Source: Lachnospiraceae bacterium
GTDB lineage: Bacteria > Bacillota > Clostridia > Lachnospirales > Lachnospiraceae
NCBI GenBank assembly: GCA_900770535.1
Contig: CAAHDV010000146.1
Coordinates: 1 to 17,039, forward strand
Length of the DNA stretch: 17,039 nucleotides
Direction: 5' to 3'
Below the pieces are notes generated by a model. It made no database searches. It saw only the letters and a list, made by a program, of their open reading frames with translations, and was not told where the DNA came from. Position numbers and translations under genes: made by a program. Shown here piece after piece: positions 15,631-17,039 of the stretch (position 1 is its first letter; every line of letters starts with the position of its first letter).

Positions 15631-15705
15631 ACTTGTCCCCACCAGTACCAGCCGGTCTTCACTGGTCTGATCTGTTTCTATAGTATCAGGCAATATAACG
15701 GAAAT

Positions 15706-15763
15706 AAAAAAACCAATTCTGAACAAATATCTGCAACACAAAATATCGTTCAGAACTGGTTTT
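15706..15763 (-). terminator. Conditional terminator in the PTS operon leader
   Basis: On the minus strand 15748-15763 pairs with 15709-15724 over 16 positions with one wobble, and the stem ends in TTTTTTATTT. Its 5' arm overlaps the RAT sequence, so the two hairpins exclude one another. Confidence 0.88.
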
Positions 15764-15785
15764 GCCTGCCGTACAGTAACAACCC
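15758..15785 (-). promoter_or_regulatory. RAT (ribonucleic antiterminator) site for the BglG/LicT protein
   Basis: The minus strand reads GGGTTGTTACTG-TAC-GGCAGGCAAAACC, a near-perfect RAT of the SacY/LicT/BglG class (consensus GGATTGTTACTG...GGCAGGCAAAACC). It lies 128 bases upstream of the antiterminator gene and overlaps the first arm of the terminator. Binding by the encoded protein would stop the terminator forming and let transcription reach all four PTS genes. Confidence 0.9.
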
Positions 15786-15800
15786 AATCTGTTGCTATTC

Positions 15801-15830
15801 AAATCATGTTACCTTATGTTACCATGATTT
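15801..15830. promoter_or_regulatory. Palindrome and direct repeats over the PTS promoter -10 box
   Basis: AAATCATG (15801-15808) and CATGATTT (15823-15830) are a perfect inverted repeat with a 14-base centre that contains the -10 hexamer. Inside, GGTAACAT (minus strand) occurs twice in tandem, 10 bases apart. This looks like a repressor operator, but no binder is known. Confidence 0.4.
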
Positions 15831-15844
15831 TGACGGCATGTCAA
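15816..15844 (-). promoter_or_regulatory. Promoter of the PTS operon
   Basis: On the minus strand TTGACA (15839-15844) and TAACAT (15816-15821) are 17 bases apart, some 30 bases upstream of the RAT. Confidence 0.6.
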
Positions 15845-15884
15845 CTTGTTTTCGACTTTTTATTGTCAGTTTTTCACAATCAGT

Positions 15885-16199
15885 TTATAAAATATGATTC
15901 TCGTAATCCTGCAACTCATGAAAAACCGCATCAATATAAACCATATTCTCTGCAATGCGGTAGAGCAGAAAATATCTGTGTGACAAAAAATTAATTCTTC
16001 GATATCCCAATTTTTTTAATCTGGGATTCTCACACATTTTCAAACTCCCGGCAATCCGCTCCAGCATTCTTCTGGTTGAATCAAAATCATCCAAAAGATT
16101 CTGTGCAGCCTGAGCATTTTCTTTCTCAAAAAGAAGATATCTTACAAAACTGTCCAAGTCTGCTTCCGCATCGGATGTAACAACAACTTTATAATCCAT
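15885..16199 (-). CDS. RelE/ParE family toxin of a type II toxin-antitoxin module
   Basis: A 104-residue basic protein with the RelE/ParE fold signatures. It begins YKVVVTSDAEADLDSFVRYL, followed by a helix pair. The segment PRLKKLGYRRINFLSHRYFLLYRI is the core beta sheet, ending in VYIDAVFHELQDY. Such toxins cut ribosome-bound mRNA (RelE) or poison gyrase (ParE); which one applies cannot be told. The ATG at 16197-16199 overlaps the end of the antitoxin gene by 11 bases, typical of translational coupling. No terminator was found between this gene and the PTS promoter. Confidence 0.85.
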   Translation of the reverse strand: MDYKVVVTSDAEADLDSFVRYLLFEKENAQAAQNLLDDFDSTRRMLERIAGSLKMCENPRLKKLGYRRINFLSHRYFLLYRIAENMVYIDAVFHELQDYENHIL

Positions 16200-16482
16200 A
16201 TTTCGCCCTCATATCGGCTACCATCACAGCAGCATCCCGATAATCCCCCTGATCGGCGTGTTTGCGTGCCTTCTCCAGTTTATCCAACACTTCTGTTTCT
16301 GATAATGCCATGAACGGATTTACGGTTTTCCTTTTTATCTCAAACGGAAAACCATTATTTGCTACAGCCTGCGTCAGAAACATACGAATTGCTGTTGTCG
16401 TATCCGTTCCCAGTTCTTTGAATAAATTATCAGACTTTGTTTTGAGTTCATCATCAACCCGCACCTGTATTGTACATGCCAT
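16189..16482 (-). CDS. RelB/DinJ family antitoxin
   Basis: A 97-residue protein. The N-terminal half ACTIQVRVDDELKTKSDNLF followed by LGTDTTTAIRMFLTQAV is a ribbon-helix-helix DNA-binding domain of the RelB/DinJ type (about 1-50). The C-terminal part (from NPFMALSE) is charged and helical and would wrap the toxin. The ATG at 16480-16482 has AAGGAGA 7 bases upstream; an in-frame ATG at 16506 has no good ribosome binding site. It overlaps the toxin gene downstream and should repress its own promoter at 16526-16553. Confidence 0.88.
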   Translation of the reverse strand: MACTIQVRVDDELKTKSDNLFKELGTDTTTAIRMFLTQAVANNGFPFEIKRKTVNPFMALSETEVLDKLEKARKHADQGDYRDAAVMVADMRAKYGL

Positions 16483-16525
16483 AATTGCTTCTCCTTTCCT
16501 GCTCATCTAATTCCTATCTATTTTC

Positions 16526-16553
16526 ATTATATGCTATTTCATATATAAATCAA
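16526..16553 (-). promoter_or_regulatory. Promoter of the toxin-antitoxin operon
   Basis: On the minus strand TTGATT (16548-16553) and TATAAT (16526-16531) are 16 bases apart, in an AT-rich stretch about 45 bases upstream of the antitoxin start. Confidence 0.6.
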
Positions 16554-16652
16554 TGCTTTTTTATTGTTTTAGCAGTATTTACCTATAACACTTTTCATTT
16601 CATGCGCTTTATGTTAAACTAAAACCATCCATAAGCAAGAAAGGAATCTACC

Positions 16653-16802
16653 ATGTTCAGAAAGAAAAATACCGGCGGCTATGTCTTAAAACTCAGCCCG
16701 CAGGGTCCGAAAATGCGCTTTAAATCCGAGAAGGAAGCCAACGAGTACCTGGCAAAGCTGAAAGAGAAGAACGCAAAATACCGCAATAACGAAAACGCAT
16801 AA
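16653..16802 (+). CDS. Small basic protein of 49 residues, unknown function
   Basis: ATG at 16653 is preceded by AAGAAAGGAA with good spacing and opens a 49-residue frame ending in TAA. The product starts MFRKKNTGGYVLKLSPQGPK and contains a charged, probably helical C-terminal half (SEKEANEYLAKLKEKNAKYR). It has about fifteen Lys/Arg residues and no cysteine or membrane segment, so it is likely cytosolic and perhaps nucleic-acid- or ribosome-associated. Codon use is like that of the neighbouring genes. It stands alone between the toxin-antitoxin promoter and enolase. I do not recognise the family; that it is a real gene is supported by the ribosome binding site and codon use. Confidence 0.6.
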   Translation: MFRKKNTGGYVLKLSPQGPKMRFKSEKEANEYLAKLKEKNAKYRNNENA

Positions 16803-16852
16803 ATCAGCGGACGTGCCACTGGCACATCCTCGATATGCATAGCAACAAACAG

Positions 16853-16886
16853 GGGGGGCGAAAAATCCATGGATTTTTCGCCCCCT
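16853..16886. terminator. Strong hairpin between the small protein and enolase
   Basis: Bases 16853-16869 pair with 16870-16886 as a 17-pair palindrome centred on CCATGG (one wobble pair). It is shared by two convergent genes. On the minus strand TGTTTGTTG follows soon after, so it most likely ends the enolase transcript; on the plus strand no T-run follows. Confidence 0.65.
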
Positions 16887-16907
16887 GCTGCCTATCGGAC
16901 AGATAAA

Positions 16908-17039
<132 letters not shown>

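Noticed and set aside
15157..15897. 246-codon plus-strand frame over the antiterminator gene and its leader
   Set aside because: It is antisense to a clear BglG/LicT gene and crosses the RAT and terminator; no motif or start signal supports it.

Overview
The window looks like chromosomal DNA from a low-to-mid-GC Clostridia bacterium, most likely a Lachnospiraceae member. This is inferred from AGGAGG-type ribosome binding sites, sigma-A-like promoters (TTGACA/TATAAT), the argC-argJ-argB-argD order with a divergent argG, and protein sequences of that flavour. I could not run a database search, so species and family are inference.

Layout from left to right. The 5' end of a MATE efflux gene (1-294, minus) lies back to back with mscL (501-983, plus), whose product carries a C-terminal zinc ribbon. 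A 153-bp intergenic element with terminal inverted repeats and an inner hairpin (1003-1155) follows. Next is a VanH-like D-2-hydroxyacid dehydrogenase (1177-2157, minus) with its own strong promoter. Then comes the arginine cluster on the minus strand, argC-GNAT-argJ-argB-argD (7560 down to 2413), closed by a strong terminator at 2331-2385. argG (7908-9137, plus) is read divergently. The 347-bp argC/argG control region holds two facing promoters whose -35 boxes lie in the same TTGCATAAT sequence, and argC has a roughly 185-nt structured leader. argC, argB, argD and argJ make ornithine by the cyclic acetyl pathway, and argG makes argininosuccinate. argF and argH are not in this window.

Downstream of argG is a decayed MATE gene (9228-9918) that has lost about its first half. 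Then, all on the minus strand, come a GarD-type galactarate dehydratase (9990-11507), a small secreted protein with a cell-wall-binding repeat (11650-12168) and a compact PTS operon. The operon reads BglG/LicT antiterminator, EIIA, HPr-like protein, EIICB (15630 down to 12346). It starts with a promoter overlapped by a palindrome, then a canonical RAT antiterminator overlapping an intrinsic terminator. The operon encodes its own phosphocarrier set; its HPr keeps His15 but has Arg at position 46, the usual regulatory serine.

The right end carries a RelB/ParE-type toxin-antitoxin pair (16482 down to 15885), a 49-residue small protein (16653-16802, plus) and the 3' end of enolase (16908-17039, minus). 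No rRNA, tRNA, CRISPR array, insertion sequence or phage gene was recognised.
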